From Streptosporangium subroseum (GTDB taxonomy: Bacteria > Actinomycetota > Actinomycetes > Streptosporangiales > Streptosporangiaceae): a stretch of 64,000 nt of DNA. The position numbers were made by a program, and so were the translations under genes. Where the stretch lies: positions 124,001 through 188,000 of the forward strand of contig NZ_FZOD01000014.1 in NCBI RefSeq assembly GCF_900188345.1. Reading direction: 5' to 3'. Under the pieces are notes generated by a model. It made no database searches and was not told the origin of the DNA. It saw nothing but the letters and a program-made list of their open reading frames with translations. Below are positions 9,119 through 18,817 of this stretch, in pieces. Within the stretch, counting starts at the first letter, position 1, and every line of letters begins with the position of its first letter.

Positions 9119-9231
9119 CGAGCCTCCCTGCATACTCGGACGCCCCAAGGAGCTCAGAAGTTCACATGTGTACCGAACAAGCCTCGACAAGACTCAGCCG
9201 TGACCCGACTTTGATCGTCCAGGCGGCCGTC

Positions 9232-9408
9232 TCACGGCGTCTTCACGAGTTCGGCCAGGTCGACGAGCTTGTCGACCTCGCGCACGTCCGCGCAGTAGGC
9301 CATCAGAATCCGCTCCCCGCCGATGCGCCGTGTGACCCGCAGACATGGGCCGTCGTCGAAGACGACGGCCTCCACCTCGATGCCTCCCGGCCCCTGCCAG
9401 ATACCCAT
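9232..9408 (-). CDS. Small conserved-type hypothetical protein, 58 aa
   Basis: The frame from ATG 9408 encodes MGIWQGPGGIEVE..., a compact 58-aa protein with alternating hydrophobic strands (EVEAVVF, PCLRVTRR) and a C-terminal helix (VDKLVDLAELV). The frame stays open upstream to 9546, but that extension is low quality, so the shorter start is preferred. No Shine-Dalgarno is visible, and a leaderless start is possible. Proteins of this size and opening resemble small uncharacterised actinobacterial proteins; no function can be given. Confidence 0.55.
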   Translation of the reverse strand: MGIWQGPGGIEVEAVVFDDGPCLRVTRRIGGERILMAYCADVREVDKLVDLAELVKTP

Positions 9409-9566
9409 GAGCACGAGGCTACGGAGAGACAGGTAAGACGGGGGTAACCAAACGGGCATATCGTGATGCTCTGTACAGGTCCGGCCTTCCCCACAAGCCG
9501 GGATGATTAATCGGGTCGCTGTGGGTAACAGAATGCTGTAATTCACGTAATCAGGGAGAAATCAAC

Positions 9567-9875
9567 ATGGCTTTGCCCAAGCTAACCCCCGAACAGCGTC
9601 AGGCTGCCTTGGCTAAGGCGGCCGAGACCCGTACGGCCCGCGCCAAGCTTCTGGCCGAGGTCAAGGCAGGCGCGCTCAGCCTCGAACAGCTGCTTGGCCG
9701 GGACGACGACATCGCCAAGCGCATCAAGGTGTCCCAGGCACTGCGGGCCCTGCCCGGAATCGGCAACGTGAAGGCTGCCCAGCTGATGGAGCAGGCCGAC
9801 GTGGACGAGGCCCGCCGTCTCGGCGGACTCGGCACGCAGCAGCGCCGCAAGCTGATCGAGGCCGTCACCAGCTGA
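9567..9875 (+). CDS. mihF: Actinobacterial integration host factor
   Basis: A 102-aa protein that begins MALPKLTPEQRQAALAKAAETR and contains the helix-two-turn-helix segment RALPGIGNVKAAQLMEQ, both hallmarks of actinobacterial (m)IHF. It is a small essential nucleoid-associated protein that bends DNA and is unrelated to proteobacterial IHF/HU. Length matches the family. Start ATG 9567 has GGGAGAA a few bases upstream. Strong hairpins follow at 9912-9936 and 9955-9999. Confidence 0.97.
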   Translation: MALPKLTPEQRQAALAKAAETRTARAKLLAEVKAGALSLEQLLGRDDDIAKRIKVSQALRALPGIGNVKAAQLMEQADVDEARRLGGLGTQQRRKLIEAVTS

Positions 9876-9954
9876 GATGGCCGGGCACACCGTTCTCGCG
9901 GGCCGTGCCCTCGCTCCCGTGACGGGTTCGGGAGCGGCCCGCGGAACACGAGAA

Positions 9955-9999
9955 GCCCCGCCGGACGGATTCGGAGATCTGAGAATCCGTGGGCGGGGC
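9955..9999. terminator. Bidirectional hairpin between mihF and aceA
   Basis: Arms 9955-9972 and 9983-9999 pair almost completely (GCCCCGCC...ACGGATTC against GAATCCGT...GGCGGGGC). A smaller hairpin precedes it (9912-9919 with 9929-9936, CGCTCCCG/CGGGAGCG). Placed between convergent genes, it can end both transcripts. Confidence 0.75.
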
Positions 10000-10100
10000 C
10001 TCGGTCACCGGCCGGTCATCGAACTCGCCCGAGGAGTCGCCTCAGGCTCCCCGGGAACGTCCGGTGAGTCTCGGGGTCCGGGAAGGGACTTCGATGGGCC

Positions 10101-11393
<1,293 letters not shown>

Positions 11394-11465
11394 GTGCCGA
11401 CTCCTTTTCGTCCCCTGGGTGCCTTGTGCTGAGTGTGTGCCCCCATCGAAAGGGGCGAATAGGTC

Positions 11466-11490
11466 AATTTTCGCGTAAGAAGCGAAATTT
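11466..11490. promoter_or_regulatory. Operator-like inverted repeat near aceA
   Basis: AATTTTCGC (11466-11474) faces GCGAAATTT (11482-11490) around a 7-bp spacer, about 75 bp upstream of the aceA start. The same half-site GCGAAATTT recurs in inverse orientation at 11612-11620 beside ramB, suggesting a shared regulator, most likely RamB/ScfR itself. Confidence 0.5.
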
Positions 11491-11596
11491 TTATTCCTGC
11501 GGCAATACCGTCTGGTATTCAGCGGAGAAGAAAGTAAGAGTTTTCGCTATGGACTAGACCAATCCGAGGGAGACGGGCGCCGGTGCTCGCGGGGCT

Positions 11597-11626
11597 TTGA
11601 AATTTCTCCCGAAATTTCGCTTAGCA
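11597..11626 (+). promoter_or_regulatory. ramB promoter overlapped by twin GAAATTTC palindromes
   Basis: TTGAAA (11597-11602) and TTAGCA (11621-11626) form a promoter with 18-bp spacing. Two 8-bp palindromes GAAATTTC (11599-11606, 11611-11618) lie inside it, 12 bp apart. The -10 ends seven bases before the ramB ATG, which fits a leaderless transcript and negative autoregulation. Confidence 0.5.
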
Positions 11627-11633
11627 TCGTGGT

Positions 11634-13103
11634 ATGGCATCTTTGGTCGGTGAAGAACCGCTGTCCTTGACCCAGGAGCTCGATCTCATCGCGTTCGGCC
11701 AGCGCCTCCGACACCTGCGCAAGCAACGCGGTCTCACCCTCTCCGACCTGGGCGAACGCGTCAGCCGCGCACCCAGCCAGCTCTCCCTGCTGGAGAACGG
11801 CAAGCGCGAGCCGAAGCTGTCGCTGCTGAAGTCCCTCGCCACCGCCCTCGGCGTGCCGGTCGAGGAACTACTCCGCCGCCAGGCTCCCAACCGGCGGGCA
11901 CAGCTGGAGATGGCCCTGGAGGAGGCGCAGCGCGACCCGCTGTACGCGGGGCTCGGCCTGGCCAGGCTGAAGGTCTCCGCCCGCGTCCCCAACGACGTGC
12001 TCGAACACATCCTCGGCCTCTACGGCGAGCTGCGGGCGCGCCAGGCCAGGGGGACCGCCACCCCCGAGGAGGCCAGGGCCGCCAACGCCGAGCTCCGGCG
12101 CAAGCAGCGCGAGCAGGGCAACTACTTCGCCGAGATCGAACAGGCCGCGGCCGAGGCGCTCGCCGCGGTCGGCTACCGTACGGGCGCGCTGTCGCAGAGC
12201 ACCGTCCAGGCGCTGGTGACCCACTTCGGCTACACCGTGCAGACCGTCCAGGACCTGCCGCGTACGGTCCGTTCCATCTCCGACCTGCGCAACCGGCGCA
12301 TCTACGTCAAGCACGAGCAGGTCGGCATGCACACCCCGCGCACGATCCTGCTGCAGACGCTCGGTCACCTCTCCCTCGGCCACCACAAGCCCCGCGACTT
12401 CGCCGACTTCCTGCGCCAGCGGACCGAGGCCAACTACTTCGCCGCGGCCATCCTGGTGCCCGAGGCCACCGCCGTGCCGTACCTGAGGGAGGCCAAGCAG
12501 GACCGGGCGCTGAGCGTGGAGGACCTGCGGGACGTCTTCGCCGTCTCCTACGAGATGGCCGCGCACCGCTTCACCAACCTGGCCACCCAGTTCCTCGACC
12601 TGAACTGCCACTTCGTCCGCAACAACGCCGGCGGGATCATCTACAAGGCCTACGAGAACGACGGCATCGTCTTCCCCGCCGACGAGCAGGGCGCGATCGA
12701 GGGCCAGCGGATGTGCCTGCAGTGGTCGGGACGGCAGGTCTTCCTGTCGCCCGACAGGTTCTCCGTCCTCTACCAGTACTCCGACTCACCCACCGGCACC
12801 TACTTCTGCGTCGCCCACGTCGACCCTTCGAGGGAGCGGGACTTCGCCATCACGCTGGGCGTGCCGTACCGCGAGTCACGCTGGTTCCGCGGGCGGGAGA
12901 CCACCAACCGCACCAAGTCGGAGTGCCCGACCGGCGACTGCTGCCGCCGCCCGCCCGCCGAGCTCACCCAGCGCTGGGAGGGGTACGCCTGGCCGTCGGC
13001 CCGCGGCAACTCGCACGTCCTGGCCGCGCTGCCGCCCGGGTCCTTTCCCGGCGTGGACGAGGCGGACGTCTACACCTTCCTGGAGCGTCACGCGCTCAGC
13101 TAG
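11634..13103 (+). CDS. ramB: RamB/ScfR-type acetate-metabolism regulator
   Basis: A 489-aa regulator. An N-terminal XRE helix-turn-helix (about residues 23-80, RLRHLRKQRGLTLSDLGERV, SQLSLLENG) is followed by an IrrE-like (DUF955) domain with degenerate metal motif TLGHLSLGHH (about 240-250) and a C-terminal sensor domain with a cysteine cluster (CPTGDCCRRP, about 427-436). This architecture defines the RamB/ScfR family, which senses short-chain acyl metabolites and controls the glyoxylate shunt. The divergent aceA supports that role. No Shine-Dalgarno precedes ATG 11634 and a -10-like element ends seven bases before it, so translation is probably leaderless. Confidence 0.92.
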   Translation: MASLVGEEPLSLTQELDLIAFGQRLRHLRKQRGLTLSDLGERVSRAPSQLSLLENGKREPKLSLLKSLATALGVPVEELLRRQAPNRRAQLEMALEEAQRDPLYAGLGLARLKVSARVPNDVLEHILGLYGELRARQARGTATPEEARAANAELRRKQREQGNYFAEIEQAAAEALAAVGYRTGALSQSTVQALVTHFGYTVQTVQDLPRTVRSISDLRNRRIYVKHEQVGMHTPRTILLQTLGHLSLGHHKPRDFADFLRQRTEANYFAAAILVPEATAVPYLREAKQDRALSVEDLRDVFAVSYEMAAHRFTNLATQFLDLNCHFVRNNAGGIIYKAYENDGIVFPADEQGAIEGQRMCLQWSGRQVFLSPDRFSVLYQYSDSPTGTYFCVAHVDPSRERDFAITLGVPYRESRWFRGRETTNRTKSECPTGDCCRRPPAELTQRWEGYAWPSARGNSHVLAALPPGSFPGVDEADVYTFLERHALS

Positions 13104-13122
13104 AGCGTGCGACGGATCCTCC

Positions 13123-13215
13123 CGGAGCCGCCGCACGCCCGGCGGAAGCGTGACGGGCCTTTTCCGGAGCCATCGCACGCCCGACATGTCTTCTCTGAGC
13201 CGTCACGCGCCCGGC
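13123..13215. repeat. Three imperfect 20-bp repeats
   Basis: Copies at 13123-13143, 13165-13185 and 13196-13215 share GAGCC...CGCACGCCCGGC-like sequence. They fill the gap between the convergent ramB and CHAT genes, and the third runs into the end of the CHAT gene. Function unknown. Confidence 0.4.
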
Positions 13216-15047
13216 GGCTGGGAGCGTGTCAGTCTGAGCGATGGATGGCCGTAGAACTGGTAGGCCGCCAAGGTGGCGGGTGACTGGGAGCGCAGGGAGC
13301 GCAGGACCTCGGCCGGGGGCTCGCCGCCGAAGCAACGGCCGTAGAACCCCTGCGCCAGGCGTCCGCCGACGGGGCCGTCGGACCAGAGCGGGGCGACGAC
13401 CCCGCTCGCGCCCGCCAGCAGGAACGCCTGGGGATCGCCGCTGCCCTCCAGGAAGACGAACGGCGCGCCGCCCAGACCCTGGCCCGGGGCCGAGGGCGTC
13501 GAGTCGGCGGCCGCGAAATGGATGATGTCCGGTGACCGGCCGAACATGTTCAGGATGTCGCCGAACAGGGGAGCGACCTGTGTGGCGCCGTAGGCGGTGA
13601 CCAGCGAGTGGGCCTCCGCCGCGCTGTACACGACCGCCATGCTGTCGCCCCTCACCCGTACGGGCGGGGGCAGTTCGGGACGCCGCCCGCCGATGGGCCA
13701 GCGGCCGGTCATCGTCTGGCAGTTCAGGTAGCGGGGAACGGAGGGGTCGACCGGCTGCTCCAGAACGGCCAGCTCCCAGGGAACGTGCGGCTCCTGGGAG
13801 AGGATCAGCACGCTCGGCCGGCGCGGCGCCACCCGCCCGGCCACCGCGTTCAGCAGGTCCCAGAACCCCCGGGGGATCTTCGAGGCGACCCGCCGGCCCA
13901 CGTCCTCGGAGAGGTGGCCCCGCTCCGTGAGGCGCCGGCCGAACTCCGAGGTCCGCATGCCGAGATCGCTGCTCTCCGCCTGGTCGGGGGTGATGAAGTG
14001 CGGGGACTGGTAGGTCCACCACAGCCGCCCCGGCCGGTCGCCGTGGACGATGACCACCGTGATGTCCGCGGGCTCCTCCAAGCCGGTCAGCCGGACCCGG
14101 GTGCCCGCGACCGGCTCGGGAGGGACGTTCTGGCCGAGCTTGCCGGGAGAGTCGAGGACCGAGATCGAACGCACGCCGAAGCCGGTCACCTGGCCGTGCA
14201 CCGAGTGGATCGTCTGGATCTGCCGGACCGTCTCCGGCTGCTCCTGCGGAAGGGCGATCAGGTTGAGCGTCGCCTTCGGGTACGGCGAGGCACCGTCGGC
14301 CAGAAGTCGCACCCGCCACCCGCCGGGCGCCTCGAACCCCTCCGCGATGATCTGGACGTCCAGGTCGACGGGCTCACCGGAGGGCGAGGCCGCCGCACCG
14401 CCGCCGCCCTGTCCGGGGGAGAGGCCGACATCCACCTCGACGCCCCAGCCCCCGACCACCTCGGCCAGGCTCTCGATCAGCGGAAACGCGTCCTGCGTCC
14501 GCCGATCGGCGGGGGCCGCGTCCCGTTCCCCCCGGCGCCTGCGGAAGGCGTCGGTCAGCCGGCCGATCATGGAGGGGCCGCGATCGGTGGCCGGAGCCGC
14601 GGGCGCGGAGGGAGGCTGCTCGAGCGAAGACGCGTGCGGACCGCTGGACAGCAGCCAGTCGGCGCCTCTGGAGCCGGCATGGGGCAGGCCGGGGTCGGTG
14701 GACCCGGCCGATGACGGTCCGGTCGATGACGAGGCGGCCGACGGCGAGCCGGGGCTCGGGGCGGCCGGTGGCCAGTCGGGACCGGCGGAATCTGCGAGCG
14801 ACGGGACCAGCTCCTCGGCGGTGACGTGGTTGTTCAGGCGGAGCAGCATGGCGAGCCGTTCCCAGGCGGGACCGTACTGGGCGATGAGCATGATGACGGC
14901 GTCGGCGAGCGACCCGGGAGGCTGTTTGCCCTCCTCCGCCAGGAGAAGGTCCAACCGGCCGCGGAGCTCCTCGGACGCGCCGCCCATCAAATGGTCGAGC
15001 TCGTCACGGACAGTGTGTGCCGCCCTCACCACGGCTACCGGGTTCAT
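13203..15047 (-). CDS. CHAT-fold protein, apparently inactive
   Basis: A 614-aa protein. An N-terminal helical module (about residues 1-75) is followed by a Ser/Pro/Ala-rich linker, a central alpha/beta region (about 190-330), and a C-terminal CHAT-like (caspase-fold) domain. The end is clear: DIIHFA (507-512), FVFLEGSGD, AFLLAGASGVVAPLW and YQFYGHPSLRL match CHAT core strands. The catalytic positions do not: HFACHG reads HFAAAD at 510-515, and the LSACETG cysteine segment is shortened to FLEGSGD. It is therefore probably a pseudopeptidase. Start ATG 15047 follows AAGGGGG; an upstream ATG at 15131 is possible. No TPR or NTPase gene is adjacent. Confidence 0.7.
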   Translation of the reverse strand: MNPVAVVRAAHTVRDELDHLMGGASEELRGRLDLLLAEEGKQPPGSLADAVIMLIAQYGPAWERLAMLLRLNNHVTAEELVPSLADSAGPDWPPAAPSPGSPSAASSSTGPSSAGSTDPGLPHAGSRGADWLLSSGPHASSLEQPPSAPAAPATDRGPSMIGRLTDAFRRRRGERDAAPADRRTQDAFPLIESLAEVVGGWGVEVDVGLSPGQGGGGAAASPSGEPVDLDVQIIAEGFEAPGGWRVRLLADGASPYPKATLNLIALPQEQPETVRQIQTIHSVHGQVTGFGVRSISVLDSPGKLGQNVPPEPVAGTRVRLTGLEEPADITVVIVHGDRPGRLWWTYQSPHFITPDQAESSDLGMRTSEFGRRLTERGHLSEDVGRRVASKIPRGFWDLLNAVAGRVAPRRPSVLILSQEPHVPWELAVLEQPVDPSVPRYLNCQTMTGRWPIGGRRPELPPPVRVRGDSMAVVYSAAEAHSLVTAYGATQVAPLFGDILNMFGRSPDIIHFAAADSTPSAPGQGLGGAPFVFLEGSGDPQAFLLAGASGVVAPLWSDGPVGGRLAQGFYGRCFGGEPPAEVLRSLRSQSPATLAAYQFYGHPSLRLTRSQPPGA

Positions 15048-15176
15048 CCCGCCCCCTTGCTGCGATATAGACCGATCTTCCCACCTCTCCGAGGGGGACG
15101 GGAGCCGGTGCTCAGTGCGAATCGGCGCCACATAAGGTGATACCCGTAAGTTCCGAGGTGATGGGAAGGATGAGCC

Positions 15177-16160
15177 GTGCTGCCTGAAGTGGGGGCATGG
15201 CTGCGTGGGCGTACATCATCATCGGATGACTGGTCGTTGGCGTGGCTGCTGGAAGCCAAGGGAGACATGACGGTCAGCGTCGTGCTCCCCGCTCGCGACG
15301 AGGAGGAGACGGTCGGGGAGATCGTCACCGCGATCCGGCGTGATCTGATGGAAGCGGCGCCTCTCGTCGACGAACTGGTGGTCATCGACTCCCGTTCCGT
15401 CGACGACACCGCCGCGCGCGCCGCGCGGGCCGGGGCCAGGGTGATCGCGCAGGACGAGATCCTGCCCGACCTGAAGCCGCTGGACGGCAAGGGGGAGGCG
15501 CTCTGGAAGTCCCTCGCCGTGACCTCCGGTGATCTGCTGGTCTTCATCGACGCCGACCTGCGCGAGTTCCGCACGTCCTTCGTGACCGGGCTGCTCGGCC
15601 CGCTGTTCGACGATCCGGACGTGGTCTACGTCAAGGGCTGCTACGACCGGCCCCTGCAGAACGTGCAGAGCGGGGGCGGCCGGGTCACCGAGCTCGTCGC
15701 GCGGCCTCTGCTCAACCTGCACTGGCCACTGCTCGCGGGGTTCGTGCAACCTCTCGCGGGGGAGTACGCCGGGCGGAGGTCCGTGCTGGAACGGGTCCCG
15801 TTCGTCACCGGCTACGGCGTGGAGCTGGGCCTGCTGATCGACCTGCTCGACCTGGCCGGGCTCGACGCGCTGGCCCAGGTCGACCTGGGCCGCCGGGTCC
15901 ACTCCCACCAGTCCACCGAGGCGCTCGGCGGCATGGCCGCCCAGATCCTGCAGACCTCCTGGTTCCGGCTGGAACGCCAGAACAAGATGATCTCCCTGCA
16001 CACGCCCTCCACCCGCCTGGCCCAGTTTCGCAGGGGCCCGGACGGTGCGAGTGGCCCGGAGGGATCGGGCGGCCACCACGCGACCGTCCGCGACGTGGCC
16101 ATCGCGGAACGCCCACCGATGGCCACCGTCCCCGGTTACCGTTCCCGGCCGGCCGGCTGA
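15177..16160 (+). CDS. gpgS: Glucosyl-3-phosphoglycerate synthase
   Basis: A 327-aa GT81 glycosyltransferase. It transfers glucose from an NDP-glucose to 3-phosphoglycerate, the first step of methylglucose lipopolysaccharide (or glucosylglycerate) synthesis. Motifs: nucleotide-binding VVLPARDEEETV (35-46), DSRSVDDT (71-78), GKGEALW (104-110) and the metal-binding DADLREF (125-131). Start is GTG 15177 with GGGAAGGA six bases upstream. It is divergent from the CHAT gene. The partner phosphatase gpgP is not adjacent. Confidence 0.95.
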   Translation: MLPEVGAWLRGRTSSSDDWSLAWLLEAKGDMTVSVVLPARDEEETVGEIVTAIRRDLMEAAPLVDELVVIDSRSVDDTAARAARAGARVIAQDEILPDLKPLDGKGEALWKSLAVTSGDLLVFIDADLREFRTSFVTGLLGPLFDDPDVVYVKGCYDRPLQNVQSGGGRVTELVARPLLNLHWPLLAGFVQPLAGEYAGRRSVLERVPFVTGYGVELGLLIDLLDLAGLDALAQVDLGRRVHSHQSTEALGGMAAQILQTSWFRLERQNKMISLHTPSTRLAQFRRGPDGASGPEGSGGHHATVRDVAIAERPPMATVPGYRSRPAG

Positions 16161-16306
16161 CCCGTTCGCCGTACCCGGCACCGCATCAGGTCGTTGATCT
16201 CAGCAGGCCGTGGAGTCGCCTTCGGCGCTCATCCCGGTGGCGGCATTGCTCGCGAACCCTTCGCGGTCTTGTCGCGTCAACGCTGGGGCTGGAGGCCGGG
16301 GAACGA

Positions 16307-16341
16307 GAAAGGGACCGTTCCGGTGCGGAACGGTCCCTTTC
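16307..16341 (-). terminator. Perfect 15-bp hairpin terminator
   Basis: GAAAGGGACCGTTCC (16307-16321), loop GGTGC, then the exact complement (16327-16341). It lies 16 bp past the stop of the PRC-barrel gene and 147 bp past gpgS. Confidence 0.85.
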
Positions 16342-16356
16342 TGGCCACCCTGATGA

Positions 16357-16713
16357 TCAGCTCATGGTGAAGCGTCCGTAGTGGCCGCCGAGCCGTTCGC
16401 GGTAACCGGGCTCCTTGTAGGTGGTCACGCTGAACTCCGGAGCTTCCTCGATCTCCTCCTTGGTGCACCCGACGTAGACCTTGCGCTCCGTCGGGTCGAT
16501 CCCCGTGATCAGGCCGGCGGGCAGCACGATTTTCTTGTCGAAGACCCAGAAGCCGATGTCAACGACCATGTAGCTGTCGCCCACCACCGTGCTCTCCTCC
16601 TCCACCAGGCCGATTTTCCCGTCGGTGGCCTCAACGTCGAAGCCGATGAGGTCCAGCGTCTGGTCGCCGCCATAGACATCTGAACGGTAGGTCCACAGAT
16701 TTTCGCTCGTCAT
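16357..16713 (-). CDS. PRC-barrel domain protein
   Basis: A 118-aa protein with a single PRC-barrel: GFDVEATDGKIGLVEEE, VVDIGFWVFDKKIVLPAGLI and the terminal IDPTERKVYVGCTKEEI strand-helix. The C-terminal LGGHYGRF ends the protein. Small PRC-barrel proteins of actinobacteria are stress-associated and bind partners through the barrel; no enzymatic function is known. Start ATG 16713 has GAGAAGAG upstream. Single-gene unit with its own terminator. Confidence 0.9.
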   Translation of the reverse strand: MTSENLWTYRSDVYGGDQTLDLIGFDVEATDGKIGLVEEESTVVGDSYMVVDIGFWVFDKKIVLPAGLITGIDPTERKVYVGCTKEEIEEAPEFSVTTYKEPGYRERLGGHYGRFTMS

Positions 16714-16868
16714 GTTCAAACTCTTCTCACCTGGAAGGGACCTCACACCTGTCCGCCTACCCGTCGCGGCCCAGCTAAACGGGCCGAATGAAAGATCACC
16801 TGTAGCCGGGGGCCGTTCCCGGCCCGCTGCCAGGCCGGCACTCTCACGCCTCATCGTCGCCCGGAGAG

Positions 16869-17510
16869 TCACGCCCTGCGTCGCCTGGAGAACCGCCATC
16901 CCGCCAAGGCGAGCCCGAGGCCTGCCACGGCCGTTCCCGCGTAGACCCAGAGCGGGGCCGGCTCGCTGTCGGAAGCGTCGGGTGAGGGAGCGGGGAGTGC
17001 CGCCGCGGGGCGGGTGGCCGTACCGAGGGCGGTGATGAGTTCGGCGGTGAGCGGCTCCCCGTTCGGGATCGGGTCCCTCGCGCGCAGGGGGCCGCCGCCC
17101 GGACGGAGCATCCGGTTGCCGGCGCACAGCGAGGTGTGCAGGGCCACACCGGGATCGATCGCGAACAGGCCGGACTCGCCCGAGGAGGCGAACACCAGAT
17201 ACCGCGATCCGGTGACGAAGCGGTACCCGCACGCGGCCTCGTCGGCGTTGGTGGCCAGCTCGAACTCGGCGCTCGCCTTCCCCTTGTAGACCTGGTCGGC
17301 CCGGAAGGTGTGGACGACCGGCGGCGTGGGGCCGAGAGGGCCGCCGTCGAGCCGGCGGGCGGCCGTCACCGTTCCGGTGAAGACCGCCGCCGCCTTCTTC
17401 ATCTGTTCCGCGGGGGGAAGGGGAGCACAGCTGCAGGCGCACGCCGTACCGGGAGCGATCACCAGGGTCGCGGTGACGAGCAGCAGGATGACGAGCAGCC
17501 GATGCTTCAT
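16869..17510 (-). CDS. Secreted/membrane protein with TIMP-like Cys motif
   Basis: A 213-aa protein. A signal peptide (MKHRLLVILLLVTATLVIAPGTA) is followed directly by CACSCAP, the Cys-X-Cys opening seen in tissue-inhibitor-of-metalloprotease-like OB-fold proteins. VFTGTVTAAR and HTFRADQVYKG match that fold. A C-terminal membrane segment (about 188-205) ends in basic residues (RFSRRRRA), so the domain is displayed outside and anchored. There is no LPXTG sortase motif. Likely a cell-surface protein; no target is known. The carbonic anhydrase gene lies upstream, 54 bp away in the same direction, so the two could be co-transcribed. Confidence 0.8.
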   Translation of the reverse strand: MKHRLLVILLLVTATLVIAPGTACACSCAPLPPAEQMKKAAAVFTGTVTAARRLDGGPLGPTPPVVHTFRADQVYKGKASAEFELATNADEAACGYRFVTGSRYLVFASSGESGLFAIDPGVALHTSLCAGNRMLRPGGGPLRARDPIPNGEPLTAELITALGTATRPAAALPAPSPDASDSEPAPLWVYAGTAVAGLGLALAGWRFSRRRRA

Positions 17511-17564
17511 GCCCTCATGACGTACGCCTTCGCGGAGCGGTTCGATCCGGACTGTGGCCCGGCA

Positions 17565-18356
17565 TTACCGGTAGGCGTAGACCTTGGGGGCCGGAACGCT
17601 GACCTGGAGTTCCCTGTGGTTGCCTGCGGAGTCCCACAGCGACCTGTACGCCTGGACGTTCTTCTGGCCGGCCTGCGCCCGATGATCGAACACCACCCAG
17701 TTCACCGGCTTGAAGTAGTCGCCGTTCTCGTCCGGGGTGGTGAGCGAGCCGGTGTAGCGGTAGGTGCTGTGACTGGCGGGCAGCAGGGCGTTGAGGTTGA
17801 TGTGGTAGACGTCCTTGGACGCGCCGAGAACGGGCGGGGACGCGATCAGGCGGTCGTGCTGGGACGGCTCGGAGAGCGTCTTGGCGTCGAGGAGGACCGA
17901 GAAGACCACGTAGGCCTTCGGCAGGGTCGCCCTCTCGTGGACCAGGTGCGCCTCCAGGGGAGCGAAGGGCTGACCCGCGAACTTGTGCTCGGCATGGCCG
18001 TGGAAGTGCACGTTGCTCAGGTTGTACCGCTCGCCGTTGAAGGTGATGTACGGCTGGGGGCCCTGGCTCGCGATGACGAACCGGACGTCGTCATGCTCGC
18101 TCGGCCGGCCGCCGAGTGGCGGCTTGTCCTGGAAGAGGACCGTCCCGTCGACGCTGTGCGGATAGTGGATGGAGAGTGTGGACCGGTTGCCGGGGCATGC
18201 GGCCGAACGGTCGATCTCGATGGGGCTCTCGACGGCTTCGTCGGTCCCGGTGCTGTGGCATCGGGGACTGTCCTGGGCCTGTGCGGGAGCGGGGGATCCG
18301 ACGAGGAGAAGCGGAAGAGCGGCGGCCGCCGCCATCCGGGCAAGACGATGACGCAA
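17565..18356 (-). CDS. Secreted alpha-type carbonic anhydrase family protein
   Basis: An alpha-carbonic-anhydrase-family protein, about 263 aa. ESPIEID matches the QSPI motif, NVHFHGHAEH carries the first two zinc His ligands, and LEAHLVHE the third. Such enzymes interconvert CO2 and bicarbonate in the cell envelope. I chose TTG 18356 because GAAAGG lies six bases upstream and the frame then opens with a good signal peptide (LRHRLARMAAAAALPLLLVG). Longer starts to ATG 18425 are possible, but they put polar residues before the signal peptide. The inorganic-carbon operon at 55306-63556 is a possible functional partner. Confidence 0.85.
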   Translation of the reverse strand: MRHRLARMAAAAALPLLLVGSPAPAQAQDSPRCHSTGTDEAVESPIEIDRSAACPGNRSTLSIHYPHSVDGTVLFQDKPPLGGRPSEHDDVRFVIASQGPQPYITFNGERYNLSNVHFHGHAEHKFAGQPFAPLEAHLVHERATLPKAYVVFSVLLDAKTLSEPSQHDRLIASPPVLGASKDVYHINLNALLPASHSTYRYTGSLTTPDENGDYFKPVNWVVFDHRAQAGQKNVQAYRSLWDSAGNHRELQVSVPAPKVYAYR

Positions 18357-18461
18357 GGGGGGCCTTTCATACAAGGGTGTCACCGAATGGGGTTTTTGCG
18401 GAGAGTGGAGGGATCCCGTCCGCATAAAGGTGACATAAGGGCGTGGGCGACATTAGCACCA

Positions 18462-18518
18462 AAATGATCGTCTCTGGCGTGATCATTTGAGATCAAAACG
18501 ACCATAAATAAACGGTCG
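18462..18518. promoter_or_regulatory. Inverted repeats upstream of the carbonic anhydrase
   Basis: AAATGATC (18462-18469) faces GATCATTT (18481-18488), and CGACC (18499-18503) faces GGTCG (18514-18518). This AT-rich patch is about 105-160 bp upstream of the carbonic anhydrase start and looks like a promoter/operator. The rest of the gap (18540-18817) is GC-rich with no supported gene. Confidence 0.4.
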
Positions 18519-18817
18519 ATTACGTGCCATCAGGGCACCGCGTCGGATGACGGAACGCCGTCCGTCGCGGGCGCCGTACCCGTGACGGGGCATCGCGGAA
18601 GCCCGGTGGATTCGCGGAAAGGGGGCGGGCGATCCCATGCCCGGACGCACCCGCACCCCGTCTCGCGGCAGGCGAGTGATCGGACACCGATCACGGGGGC
18701 AGCGGGTCCACGGGGTGTCTACGGGGCGGGCGGCTGGGCGCGCGGGAGGTCCGGGGCCACGATGGGCGTCCGCGGCACCGTGTTATTCGGGGTGCGGGGC
18801 GAGTCGGACGGCGTCGG

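Noticed and set aside
15047..15131. An upstream ATG start (15131) for the CHAT gene
   Set aside because: The added 28 residues are polar and not conserved-looking, whereas ATG 15047 has AAGGGGG at good distance.
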